NCBI RefSeq assembly: GCF_000760735.1
Contig: NZ_JMEX01000009.1
Coordinates: 52,412-116,411, forward strand
DNA: 64,000 bases
Direction: 5' to 3'
Source: Rhodococcoides fascians A44A
GTDB lineage: Bacteria; Actinomycetota; Actinomycetes; Mycobacteriales; Mycobacteriaceae
Shown here: piece by piece, positions 49,972 through 58,177 of the stretch
How positions within the stretch are numbered: the stretch's first letter is position 1
Layout: every line of letters begins with the position of its first letter
Translations under genes and position numbers: made by a program
The notes under the pieces: generated by a model
The model's input: only the letters and a program-made list of their open reading frames with translations
What the model was told of the DNA's origin: nothing
The model's database searches: none

Positions 49972-50721
49972 ATGGCGAAGACACATCAGACCGCATGGAC
50001 AGCCATTGCCGCAGCCGTGATGGTCGCTGTGGCGGCCGCGGCTGCCGTGGTGATCACGACGGATCACCACGAGGCCGACACTGCGCCACCACCACCCCAG
50101 GTCTTCCACGACGTCATCACCGTTGCGAGCCTTCTCGACGCCCTGCCCGTCGTCGACGATATCGACAGCACGGCCAGGTGGCCCGACGGTCAGCGCTTGG
50201 CGGAACTTCTCGTGCGGCCGCCAGGCAGCGATCACGGATGCGACACCAGGAACATCGCATTGGCAGCGGAGCTCGAGGCCGTCACATTCGCTGCCGGAAC
50301 GGACAATTGCGTTGTGGCACAGGGCGTGTTGAATGATCCATACACCGGTGTCACCGTCGAATTCGATGCAGCATCTGAGAAAGATGCTGCAGCAAGCGAT
50401 TACGTCTACCCGCTGGACGCGGCGTGGGCGTTGGGTGCTGCTGCATGGGCACCCGAACAGCAGCAACGCTTTGTCAGCGACGTACAGACCAACATCATCG
50501 TCGCCAGCGCGCAGGCAGTTGAACATCGAGCCCAACGTGGGCTTTCTCAGTGGCATCCGAGCAACGACGACCTCGCATGTGCATTTGCGGCGAAATATCT
50601 TCGTGTGGCGCAGACATACGCCTTGCCCATCACCCGCGGTGATGCTGTCGCGGCCACGCAACTCTGCGGTCTCGGCAACACCGCGGTGACAACTGCGGGC
50701 GAGACCGAACCGGCGAACTGA
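49972..50721 (+). CDS. Exported HNH-nuclease-like (DUF1524-type) protein with altered active site
   Basis: A 249-residue protein with an N-terminal signal/anchor (AWTAIAAAVMVAVAAAAAVV). The body follows secreted actinobacterial DUF1524 nucleases: GCDTRNIAL, the DPYTG turn, then YVYPLDAAWALGAAAW and ACAFAAKYLRVAQTYAL. The position normally occupied by the catalytic His in DHVVPL is Tyr (DYVYPL), and the later Asn/Lys motif reads EHRAQRG. It therefore looks catalytically impaired and could bind DNA without cutting. GTG 49960 is an alternative start, but GAAGAGG spacing fits 49972 better. Confidence 0.7.
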   Translation: MAKTHQTAWTAIAAAVMVAVAAAAAVVITTDHHEADTAPPPPQVFHDVITVASLLDALPVVDDIDSTARWPDGQRLAELLVRPPGSDHGCDTRNIALAAELEAVTFAAGTDNCVVAQGVLNDPYTGVTVEFDAASEKDAAASDYVYPLDAAWALGAAAWAPEQQQRFVSDVQTNIIVASAQAVEHRAQRGLSQWHPSNDDLACAFAAKYLRVAQTYALPITRGDAVAATQLCGLGNTAVTTAGETEPAN

Positions 50722-50799
50722 CCACACGATCGGCCACACAAATCTCCTCCCCAAGAGGAAATGAAAGTCCCTCGCACACAACATGAAAGAAGGAATCTC

Positions 50800-51231
50800 A
50801 TGCCCAAGACCGCCGACCAGGCCGATGCAACCACCCGCGAGATCCTCGGCCCGCAGTTCACCGCAATGCGCAACCTTGTCGAAGCAGCCGAGAACAGCCG
50901 GCAGAAGGCCGAAGCAGTCGCCAAAGCGCAGGCCGAACATGTCGACTCGACCGCCGAATTCATCGTGGCCTACGACGCCGCCAAAGCTGCAGGCTTCACC
51001 ACCGCCCAACTGAAGAAGGGCGGCTACGTCCGGCCATCACTGAAGGGAGTCGCAAAACCGGCCACCAGCAAGAAAGAACCCACGCAGACCCCGCCGGCAG
51101 AAACCGCCGCCACCGGCGGCGAACCCCACGGGCACGACAGTGGGCAGCAGAACCATGCCGCACCGGCGTCGGAGGAACACCGGAGTGATCACCACAACGA
51201 GCACGGCGAGCACGACGCCATGGCGAGCTGA
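50800..51231 (+). CDS. Hypothetical coiled-coil protein with His-rich tail
   Basis: A 143-residue protein. Residues 15-70 form an Ala/Glu/Lys-rich helix likely to be a coiled coil (AAENSRQKAEAVAKAQAEHV). A short SAP-like or helix-loop segment AAGFTTAQLKKGGY follows, and the C-terminus is polar with many His (HGHDSGQQNHAAP, then HRSDHHNEHGEH) that may bind metal. AAGAAGGAA precedes the ATG. No family recognised. Confidence 0.65.
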   Translation: MPKTADQADATTREILGPQFTAMRNLVEAAENSRQKAEAVAKAQAEHVDSTAEFIVAYDAAKAAGFTTAQLKKGGYVRPSLKGVAKPATSKKEPTQTPPAETAATGGEPHGHDSGQQNHAAPASEEHRSDHHNEHGEHDAMAS

Positions 51232-51267
51232 CATGACATCCCGTCGACAACCAGAGGGGGCTGTGCG

Positions 51268-51576
51268 ATGAGCACCGACCGAACCGACGCGATCACCCAT
51301 ATCGAGCTGGCCTGCGACGTCTGCGCGCTGGAACCCAGGGACGGGGGAGCGGGACCGCGGGGCGCATGGTGGGCGGTGGCCATGAAAGATTGCTGCGCCG
51401 GCGGACAGCTCATGGCCCACCTCGCGTGCGACGAGCACTTCTTCGATCTGATTTCACAGAAGCTGCCCGGCGTATGCACGAGTTGTGGCCACCTGAGCCG
51501 GACCCTGTCCGACGTCGTCGATGTCGCATGGACGATAGGAACCGGAACCGACCTGCCCGGCCGGCCGGGACGATGA
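51268..51576 (+). CDS. Small Cys-rich protein, possible zinc ribbon
   Basis: A 102-residue protein with paired cysteines: CDVC at residues 16-19, CC at 43-44, Cys/His in LACDEHFF and CTSC near residue 70. This pattern could form zinc-binding knuckles. AGAGGGGG precedes the ATG. The stop overlaps the next small frame as ATGA. Function unknown. Confidence 0.55.
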   Translation: MSTDRTDAITHIELACDVCALEPRDGGAGPRGAWWAVAMKDCCAGGQLMAHLACDEHFFDLISQKLPGVCTSCGHLSRTLSDVVDVAWTIGTGTDLPGRPGR

Positions 51577-51764
51577 CCCAAGCTGTCGCACTGCTCGGTG
51601 GAGGCGTCCGCCGAGCGTGCACTTGCTGCAGCGCTGTCGAATACTTCGGCGGCGCTGCAGGTCGAGTCGGTACCGCCGCCCCCCGCGGGGCCGCAGTACC
51701 GACTCTGTATCCGGGACCGCAAGACCCCCTCCGGGTGAGGTCCGATGTCCTCCGCGCGCCGTAG
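51573..51764 (+). CDS. Very small hypothetical protein
   Basis: A 63-residue frame that starts inside the stop of the preceding gene (ATGA) and overlaps the next gene by 20 bases. It contains a CTCC pair and is otherwise Gly/Ala/Pro-rich. The coupled start is the only argument for translation; coding character is weak. Confidence 0.35.
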   Translation: MTQAVALLGGGVRRACTCCSAVEYFGGAAGRVGTAAPRGAAVPTLYPGPQDPLRVRSDVLRAP

Positions 51765-52635
51765 TCGTAACCGCGTCACCCCAGACGGGGGCGCGTTCGA
51801 CCCCGATCGAGGATCCAGCGGAGAGCTGGAGAAGAAGCAAGGGGTGGTGCTCCCGCACGCATCCTTCGCCGACCGAGCCGCGAATCGCGAGCATGCCCGC
51901 GGCCTCGATACCGACATCGAAGGACTGCCCGGTCTGACACGCGCGCGCCGCGACCTCGAACGCGCCTTCCCCCGCAACACCGCCGCGCCGATCACGAACG
52001 AACGAAAAAGACGTTCGCTGCCGGCCGCGATCGAACTCCGTCGAAGCCTCAGCGCCCGCCAGCGCAATGCGCGATCAGCCACCAAAAGGACTGTCGAGCA
52101 GAGCGTTCCCCGAGCCCAGCACCGTGCGATGAGCACACTGATCGGAGATCCAGAAAATTGGAAACGCACCAACGACGCATTGTCCGATGTCAACGGTGAT
52201 GCAGTTCGGCTCGACGACGACCAGCGCCGCCACATCCAGAGAGTCGACCGCGCAATCCAGCGATACGAGCGTGAGTCCGGACGTGGACACCTGGTCTACA
52301 CCGTTGTGAGCTTGCCCCACGCCGTCATCCATCCATCCGAGCTACCCGAGACCCTCTCACCCGGCTCGGTCATAGCTTTCGACCGCTTCACCGGCGCCCG
52401 CCACTCGATCCACGAACTCGACGCACACAGCCATCCGACGGACGCCGTATTCGAGATCCAAACAACACGAGGGCTGTACCTCGGAGCATCGGACAAGGGC
52501 GACGACACGAGCCACCTCCTCCCACGGGGCACCCGCTACCGAGTCGTCAACTCGCACTTCGTCCCCTACGAGCGACCAGGTCAGAGGGTCAGGGAAAGGC
52601 TCGTCGTGCAACTCGAAGACATCGACACGGACTGA
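51745..52635 (+). CDS. ADP-ribosyltransferase-fold-like protein
   Basis: A 296-residue protein. The N-terminal 130 residues are Arg-rich and probably disordered or nucleic-acid binding. The C-terminal 165 residues read like an ART exoenzyme domain: SPGSVIAFDRFTGARHS resembles the strand before the STS motif, AVFEIQTTRGLYLG the central strand, and LLPRGTRYRVVNSHFV the strand after the catalytic loop. The ExE catalytic pair is not evident; the corresponding stretch is SDKGDDTSH. It may be an inactive or divergent member. It is located at the end of the second transfer operon. The fold assignment is by pattern only. Confidence 0.5.
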   Translation: MSSARRSRNRVTPDGGAFDPDRGSSGELEKKQGVVLPHASFADRAANREHARGLDTDIEGLPGLTRARRDLERAFPRNTAAPITNERKRRSLPAAIELRRSLSARQRNARSATKRTVEQSVPRAQHRAMSTLIGDPENWKRTNDALSDVNGDAVRLDDDQRRHIQRVDRAIQRYERESGRGHLVYTVVSLPHAVIHPSELPETLSPGSVIAFDRFTGARHSIHELDAHSHPTDAVFEIQTTRGLYLGASDKGDDTSHLLPRGTRYRVVNSHFVPYERPGQRVRERLVVQLEDIDTD

Positions 52636-52660
52636 CCATCAGCGAAAGGAACAAACAGAC

Positions 52661-52828
52661 ATGCCCACCGAAAAGGCCTCACCGCCACCACACCGACGAG
52701 AACGCCGCGCACCATGGCAATTTCATCCAGACATCATGCCGCGCGCCGACTTTCGCGCCGTCCAAGCCGAAGACCCCCAGACCGGACCCATCGACGGAGC
52801 CATCGACACCGGCGAAGAATCGGAATAG
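52661..52828 (+). CDS. Small hypothetical protein (55 residues)
   Basis: A short frame with a good GAAAGGAA ribosome-binding site 10-15 bases before the ATG, 25 bases after the ART-like gene. It encodes a polar 55-residue peptide beginning MPTEKASPPPHRRERR and ending EESE. No family recognised. Spacing and RBS suggest it is the last gene of the second transfer operon. Confidence 0.5.
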   Translation: MPTEKASPPPHRRERRAPWQFHPDIMPRADFRAVQAEDPQTGPIDGAIDTGEESE

Positions 52829-52973
52829 AGACGGTCACTTGTCATGGGCCCTGCGCGATCGGATGCTCTCGTCGAGCCACTCCGCACCATGATGACGGCC
52901 ACAAAACGTGATACGCGCCCAAAACAAACCTCATCGGTTGCTTCTAACGTAGCCAGGGTGGAGCATACGAGTC

Positions 52974-53540
52974 ATGCCTGTCTCTGAACTTCTGCGCCTC
53001 GGCAATGCTCGACCAATCGTCCGATGGGGCGACCCTGTCCTGCACACATCGGCTCGACCGGTGACCGACTTCGGTCCTGATCTGCAAAGTCTGCTTGCCG
53101 ATATGTTCGCGACCAATACTGCTGCGGACGGTGCCGGCCTCGCCGCTCAGCAGGTAGGCATCGACCTTGCGGTGTTCATCTACGATTGCAGTGACGAGAC
53201 CGGGACACGGCGAACTGGTGTCGTCTGCAATCCGGTAGTCGAACTCGCCGAAGGAAACGATCGACACCTCATCGATTTCGGTGAAGGATGCTTGTCCCTC
53301 CCCGGCGCATACACCGACCTCGCACGGCCAGAGTTCTCTATCTGTCGAGGACAGGACCAGTACGGTAACCAGATCGAACTCAACGCAGGCGGCACGCTCG
53401 GGCGTTGTTTCCAACACGAAACCGATCACATCAACGGTATCGTTTTCGGCGACCGCCTCTCGAAGCGCAAACGTAAACAGCTCTATCGTGACCACGAGAC
53501 GGTCTCTGAGCAGTACAGCAACGATTGGCCAACACGATAG
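52974..53540 (+). CDS. def: Peptide deformylase (plasmid-borne)
   Basis: A 188-residue polypeptide deformylase with all three motifs: GAGLAAQQVG, EGCLSLPG (metal ligand Cys) and QHETDHING (metal ligands His, catalytic Glu). It removes the formyl group from nascent N-formylmethionine peptides. Deformylase is normally chromosomal and essential; an extra accessory copy can be a spare or drug-tolerant enzyme, or act on another formylated substrate. It stands alone on the plus strand between the transfer operon and the LuxR gene. The attC formyltransferase is far away, so a link is speculative. Confidence 0.93.
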   Translation: MPVSELLRLGNARPIVRWGDPVLHTSARPVTDFGPDLQSLLADMFATNTAADGAGLAAQQVGIDLAVFIYDCSDETGTRRTGVVCNPVVELAEGNDRHLIDFGEGCLSLPGAYTDLARPEFSICRGQDQYGNQIELNAGGTLGRCFQHETDHINGIVFGDRLSKRKRKQLYRDHETVSEQYSNDWPTR

Positions 53541-53731
53541 ATTCTGCTCCGGAAGCAGTGACCGCTCTGCTCCGCCTACCCACCCGGTGACGTCAAGACC
53601 TTCACGAAGCCTGACATTCATCTACACGAAACAGTAGGTCGAACCCTCAACGCATCCATGGCTCGCTATTGCACGGCAACGGACCATATGGTCTTGTATC
53701 CTGGGCTAGGGAACAGGAGTTCGGGGAACAT

Positions 53732-54412
53732 ATGCCTTACGCAATGGCTGCGGCGTCGCTACGGGCCGCGATTCCAGAGGTAGTGACGGCGTACAGAACC
53801 ACTTTGCTACGCGAGAATAGTCCCCTCGGGATCAATCCGGGGGTGTGGTCACAGTGCCGCCGCCAAGCACTGGCAATCCTCAACGAGTGCGTAGATGCAT
53901 TAGGCCTTCCCACGTCTTCGACTACTCGGTCGGCGATTCCAGACGAGTACACCCGGTTGCTCGGCTCGCATCGAGCCCTACAGGCAATACCGGCTTCGGA
54001 GTCCGTGCGAGCTGTGGAGATTCTGTGGTCATCCCTTGAGCCTGCAATAGAGCTGGCCGCCAAAGAGGCACCCTTGACACACCGACCTGGGGTCTGGAGA
54101 CGCATCAACGCCGCTTTTCGCCTTGCTGCCGGTGGCCGCCTTCACACGGGCATGCTCAGCTACGAGGAGACCCGAGGCCATTTGAGGGACAGGCAACTTC
54201 GAGTGCTTGAGGCCGCGTCAGACGCATCTTTGACCAACCGGGAGCTTGAAGTCTTGGAGGCTGTGGCGTTCGCGATGACCAACCGGCAGATCGCTCGCAC
54301 TCTGAATATTTCAGAGCTCACAGTCAAGCGGCATCTGTCCAACGCCTATCTGAAACTTGGGGCGTCGTCCCGTATGGACGCGTTGCACAGGCTATTCGGC
54401 AGCCGCATCTAG
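53732..54412 (+). CDS. LuxR-family transcriptional regulator
   Basis: A 226-residue regulator with a C-terminal LuxR HTH (about residues 165-222): LTNRELEVLEAVAFAMTNRQ, then SELTVKRHLSNAYLKLG. The N-terminal 150 residues are helical and not a recognisable receiver or autoinducer domain. CGGGGAAC lies just before the ATG at 53732; open frame upstream lacks an RBS. It is convergent with the UbiA-type prenyltransferase gene, whose stop is 12 bases away, and lies upstream of the NRPS cluster, which it may control. Confidence 0.85.
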   Translation: MPYAMAAASLRAAIPEVVTAYRTTLLRENSPLGINPGVWSQCRRQALAILNECVDALGLPTSSTTRSAIPDEYTRLLGSHRALQAIPASESVRAVEILWSSLEPAIELAAKEAPLTHRPGVWRRINAAFRLAAGGRLHTGMLSYEETRGHLRDRQLRVLEAASDASLTNRELEVLEAVAFAMTNRQIARTLNISELTVKRHLSNAYLKLGASSRMDALHRLFGSRI

Positions 54413-54424
54413 CGGCCCGCAATT

Positions 54425-55378
54425 TCATACCGCGCGCACCAGGAGGGTGCCGAGCATCGCGAGGTTTGCTGCGTACTGGGTGGCCATGAAAGCGCGGTAC
54501 CCGCAGCGCCGTGCCTTCAGGTCATAGTCGTTCGCCCGCGCGCATAGCGCCATCACCCAGAGAGCTCCAGCAGTCAACGGCAATGTTCCGAACAGTGCGA
54601 GCGGTGCCCATAGCAGTGAGGCGATCGGTGCGCATACTCCAACGACAGTCGTTCCGAATATGGCCAGCCGCCGTGCAGAGCTGAGTCCACGTTGCGCTGC
54701 CAGAGTGCGCCTCCCACCAATGGCGTCCCCGTGGGCATCGGATAGGTCCTTCACGACCGCTCCCACCAACGCCATCCATGTTGCCATCGATGCGCAGAAG
54801 ACTTGTTCCGTACGCCCAAATCCTCCGCCGCCGGCGGCCGCTCCGGCAGCATAACTTGCCCAGCCGAGGCCGAATATCACTACAGAAGAAGACAAACTCC
54901 AACGCTTGGCAGCCAGTGGCGGTGCCGAGTACACCCACCCAAGCGTCAGGAAGGCGAAGGTCCAGCACCACATCTCGCGCCCCGCAACTGCAGCCATCAG
55001 CAGGGCTGTGATCGCCGTAGCCACGCTGACCCACCGGGCTGTACGGACTGCCAGTTCCCCCCGCGCAATCGGTCGCTGCGACGCGTTTGCCACATCCTCA
55101 AGGACGTCAGTCACACCATTGAACAAGTACGTCGATATCACGACGGCCCACCAGGTCAACGCGCCGGCCGCTAATTGTCCGACACCGACAGGCCCTGCAG
55201 TCGCTGATACGCCGGCAATTCCAACCGCGAATCGAAGCAGATAGACACCTTGGACCTGCGGTCTGGCCTCCACGAAGCACAACCATGCATTTCTTGCGGG
55301 ACTCGACGCGCCCCCAGGACGACCTACCTGTGTGCCGTGCTTGACCGACTCACACCGATACGACCACCCATCTGACAC
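54425..55378 (-). CDS. UbiA-family prenyltransferase
   Basis: A 317-residue membrane enzyme with about nine helices. The first Asp-rich motif is FNGVTDVLEDVANASQRP near residue 85 and the second is VVKDLSDAHGDAIGGRR near residue 213, both with DxxxD spacing. UbiA enzymes attach prenyl chains to aromatic or other acceptors using polyprenyl diphosphates. It is divergent from the mbtH-led operon across a 203-base gap holding a perfect inverted repeat. It may prenylate a metabolite of this cluster; menaquinone-type metabolism is the alternative. Confidence 0.87.
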   Translation of the reverse strand: MSDGWSYRCESVKHGTQVGRPGGASSPARNAWLCFVEARPQVQGVYLLRFAVGIAGVSATAGPVGVGQLAAGALTWWAVVISTYLFNGVTDVLEDVANASQRPIARGELAVRTARWVSVATAITALLMAAVAGREMWCWTFAFLTLGWVYSAPPLAAKRWSLSSSVVIFGLGWASYAAGAAAGGGGFGRTEQVFCASMATWMALVGAVVKDLSDAHGDAIGGRRTLAAQRGLSSARRLAIFGTTVVGVCAPIASLLWAPLALFGTLPLTAGALWVMALCARANDYDLKARRCGYRAFMATQYAANLAMLGTLLVRAV

Positions 55379-55434
55379 AGCCGGAGCCTAGCTGTCGCAG
55401 TGCACGAAGGTTTCTGCCCGGACTTGTCTTCGCT

Positions 55435-55460
55435 AAAACTACATCCAAAGTTGTAGTTTT
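55435..55460. promoter_or_regulatory. Perfect 9-bp inverted repeat between ubiA-like and mbtH genes
   Basis: AAAACTACA (55435-55443) and TGTAGTTTT (55452-55460) form perfect arms with an 8-base centre, in the gap between divergent genes starting at 55378 and 55582. The AT-rich, symmetric sequence stands out from its surroundings and is a likely operator; it does not match the mycobacterial IdeR iron box. Confidence 0.55.
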
Positions 55461-55581
55461 CTGAGGTATTACCTACTCCCTTCGTGCCACAAAGGGGACC
55501 AACGTATTCGCTGCTAGGCAGACTCGACTGGTACCGAAATGCACAGCAGGCGTACTGCAACTCTCCGAGTAAGCGAGGACC

Positions 55582-55893
55582 ATGAGCAATCCGTTCGACG
55601 ATGAAGACGGCAGCTATTTCGTTCTCACCAACGAGGAGGGGCAGCACTCTCTCTGGCCGGTCTTTATCGACGTCCCGGCCGGTTGGTCAAGAGTGTTCGG
55701 CGAGGCCAAGCGGACTGCTTGTCTGGAGTACGTCGACACCCACTGGACCGATTTGCGCCCCAAGTCACTCGCCATTGCTCAGGCCGAAAACCGCAGCCAG
55801 ACAACTAATGTCGGACCAACTATGCGGCCGGGAACGACCAATTCGGTTGAGGGCATCCCAGCCGATGCCTACCACAACGAAATTAGGTCGTAG
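55582..55893 (+). CDS. MbtH-like NRPS chaperone
   Basis: A 103-residue protein. The 70-residue MbtH core is complete: NEEGQHSLWPVFIDVPAGW, then ACLEYVDTHWTDLRPKSL. The last 30 residues form an extra polar tail. MbtH proteins bind NRPS adenylation domains and are often required for their folding and activity. It leads the operon containing the N-monooxygenase, four bases downstream, and the NRPS gene lies 3.6 kb further on, so the NRPS is its expected client. Confidence 0.95.
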   Translation: MSNPFDDEDGSYFVLTNEEGQHSLWPVFIDVPAGWSRVFGEAKRTACLEYVDTHWTDLRPKSLAIAQAENRSQTTNVGPTMRPGTTNSVEGIPADAYHNEIRS

Positions 55894-55897
55894 CTCG

Positions 55898-57172
55898 ATG
55901 GGAGCACAGTCAGGCTCGTCCGTCGCGGACGTTGTTGGGGTCGGTTTTGGACCCTCCAACCTCGCTCTCGCGATAGCTCTTCAAGAGTCCATCCAGCCCG
56001 GACCGGTGCCGGCAAAGTTCAGCATGAAGTTCTACGAGCTCCAGCCTCGTTTCGGCTGGCACCGTGGGATGCTCATGGAGGATGCGACCATGCAGGTCTC
56101 TTTTCTCAAAGACCTTGCCACCATGCGCAATCCGATGAGTCGGTATACGTTTGTGTCCTACCTCCGAGAGAAAGAGAGAATTGCTGAGTTCATCAACAGC
56201 AAAACTCTCTACCCACTGCGGGTGGAGTTTCATGACTACCTGGAGTGGGCAGCTAGCCAATTTCAGTCAAACGTCTCGTACGGGTCCGAGATCAAAGACA
56301 TCCGACCAGTAGTCGAGAATGGCGTGGTGGAGTACGTCGATGTAGTCGGCCCAGATGACGTTGTTCAGCGGGCGCGGAACATCGTGATCGGAATGGGTTT
56401 GACGCCTCGACTTCCCGATGGTGTCAACAGATCTGAGCGGATCTGGCACAGCTCCCAACTGCTGGGCAGAGCAGCCGCAGTTACATACGTCCCTCAAAAT
56501 TTTGTCGTCGTGGGCTCTGGCCAAAGTGCCGCCGAAGTTGCTGACTACCTTCATCGGACTTTCCCTCGCGCCAATGTGCACACCGTCCTGTCCCGCTACG
56601 GCTACAGCGTCGCCGATGACAGCCCGTATGCGAATGGAATTTTCGATCCGGAGGGAGTTGACCGGTTCTTCTCCGCTCCGACCGACGAGAAGCAGAGGCT
56701 CCTCGAATACCACGCCAACACCAATTACTCAGTGGTCGATCTCGATATTTCACAGTCGCTGTATCTCAAGAGCTACCAGGAGAAGGTCCTGGGCAAACAG
56801 CGGTTACGGATGATCAACACCTCGCGCGTCACATCCGTCGACGAGGACACAGACGGCGTACGGGTCGAGGTCACATCCTCGGCCACCGGTCTGACCCATA
56901 CCATCGAAGCAGACGTGATCGTCTACGCCACCGGCTACCGGCCAAGTGACCCGGCACCGCTACTCCAGGGCCTGATGCGCGAATGTAAGCACGACGAGCA
57001 GGGACGGCTCAGCGTGGGACGCGACTACCGAGTGACGACGTCGGATGCGGTGCGCGCCGGTATCTATGTGCACGGTGCCAGTACCGAACACAGCCATGGA
57101 CTTTCTGCTGGTCTCCTGTCCAACACTGCAGTCAGATCCGGTGAAATCGCCCAATCCATTCTCAGGAGATGA
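55898..57172 (+). CDS. L-ornithine/L-lysine N-monooxygenase (hydroxamate siderophore type)
   Basis: A 424-residue flavoprotein of the SidA/PvdA/IucD family. The FAD site is VVGVGFGPSNLALAIAL near residue 11, followed by WHRGMLMEDATMQVSFLKDL, the family hallmark. The NADPH-binding site is FVVVGSGQSAAEVADYL near residue 205, and the C-terminal DVIVYATGYRP is also present. It hydroxylates the side-chain amine of ornithine or lysine, the first step to hydroxamate siderophores. It sits between MbtH and the PaiB-like gene. This strongly suggests that the NRPS product contains an N-hydroxy amino acid. Confidence 0.92.
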   Translation: MGAQSGSSVADVVGVGFGPSNLALAIALQESIQPGPVPAKFSMKFYELQPRFGWHRGMLMEDATMQVSFLKDLATMRNPMSRYTFVSYLREKERIAEFINSKTLYPLRVEFHDYLEWAASQFQSNVSYGSEIKDIRPVVENGVVEYVDVVGPDDVVQRARNIVIGMGLTPRLPDGVNRSERIWHSSQLLGRAAAVTYVPQNFVVVGSGQSAAEVADYLHRTFPRANVHTVLSRYGYSVADDSPYANGIFDPEGVDRFFSAPTDEKQRLLEYHANTNYSVVDLDISQSLYLKSYQEKVLGKQRLRMINTSRVTSVDEDTDGVRVEVTSSATGLTHTIEADVIVYATGYRPSDPAPLLQGLMRECKHDEQGRLSVGRDYRVTTSDAVRAGIYVHGASTEHSHGLSAGLLSNTAVRSGEIAQSILRR

Positions 57173-57174
57173 CC

Positions 57175-57831
57175 ATGTACGTCCCCCGGATCTACAAGGC
57201 AAGTGATCGGACATGGCTGCGCCGCGTGGTTGCGCAGTACCCTTTTGCGGCTCTGATCTCAAACGGCCCCAAGGCCCCGTACGCCACCCATTTGCCAGTC
57301 ATCTGTGCTCCCTGCGCCCCTTCAGAGAGCGAGGACTTAGAAGGATCGACACTGTTTGGGCACATGAACCGGGCCAATCCCCACTGGGACTCGCTCGTCG
57401 ACGGTGCGGATGCCCAACTTATTTTCACCGGGCCTCATGGGTATGTCACCCCAAGTGTCTACCAACGCGATTCTGTAGCACCGACCTGGAACTACGTCTC
57501 GGTACATCTCCGAGGAAAGCTGCAACCTGTTGCCGATTTCGAGGAGACGCTCAAGGTCGTTCAATTGACAGTCAGTACGTACGAGCAGAAATTCGGCAGC
57601 GGGTGGGAGATGGACAGTTCGCTGGACCACTACCGAAGGATCGGTCCGGCTGTGGGTGCATTCAGTTTTGAGGTGGAATCGGCGGATGGCATGTTCAAGC
57701 TCAGCCAGGAGCAGAACCTCGAGACCAGGCGACGGGTGGCGGACCACTTCAGCGCGAACCACGCCGGGCGAGGCAAAGAACTAGCTTCGTTCATGCGGGA
57801 GTACAGCCATGGTGACTACAACAACTTCTGA
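57175..57831 (+). CDS. PaiB-like FMN-binding protein
   Basis: A 218-residue protein of the PaiB/FMN-binding negative regulator family, beginning with the typical MYVPRIYKASD. The central PTWNYVSVHLRGKL and C-terminal FKLSQEQNLETRRRVADH segments are hallmarks. AGGAG is six bases before the ATG at 57175; an ATG at 57169 overlaps the monooxygenase stop. In Bacillus PaiB affects transcription, but the fold binds flavin and several relatives act as oxidoreductases. In this operon a redox or regulatory role in N-hydroxy amino acid metabolism is possible. Confidence 0.87.
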   Translation: MYVPRIYKASDRTWLRRVVAQYPFAALISNGPKAPYATHLPVICAPCAPSESEDLEGSTLFGHMNRANPHWDSLVDGADAQLIFTGPHGYVTPSVYQRDSVAPTWNYVSVHLRGKLQPVADFEETLKVVQLTVSTYEQKFGSGWEMDSSLDHYRRIGPAVGAFSFEVESADGMFKLSQEQNLETRRRVADHFSANHAGRGKELASFMREYSHGDYNNF

Positions 57832-58177
57832 TGGGGACATGTCGGACGCACCGACGGAACCCACGGCCCGGGAGCCTTTTGCGCCAAAAGAGCATTCCGT
57901 GCCCGCCATTTGTAAACCTTCAATTTCGCACCGGCTCAGCCATTTCGGCCTGGTCTGTTCATCGGTTTACGGATGCAAGCGGAGTTTATAAATTGTGCTA
58001 CTGCTCTCACGCACCTTGTCCGCCGCCATTCCGACTCGTCGAGCAGGTCAATCGTTCTACCTTCGGAATGAAGTTGGGATTCCGGGGGATTGCTTCCGGA
58101 CCAAAATCCGGCAAAAGAGCCGACCGGCGAACGTGACCAAGTCGGTGTCATCGCCAGAGAAAGCCAGAAGGTTGGTA
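57832..58177. other. Interval with weak hairpin between the PaiB-like and FAD-oxidoreductase genes
   Basis: Gene-free for 346 bases. CTTTTG-CGC-CAAAAG at 57876-57890 could be a short terminator-type hairpin 44 bases after the PaiB-like gene, which would split the cluster into two transcripts. A 50-codon frame here has no supporting features. Confidence 0.35.

Noticed and set aside
55435..55460. Iron-regulator (IdeR/DmdR) box upstream of mbtH
   Set aside because: The repeat there (AAAACTACA arms) does not resemble the TTAGGTTAGGCTAACCTAA-type iron box, so it is listed only as an unspecified operator candidate.
57809..57991. 60-codon frame after the PaiB-like gene
   Set aside because: Starts inside the PaiB-like gene, has no family and crosses a possible terminator hairpin.
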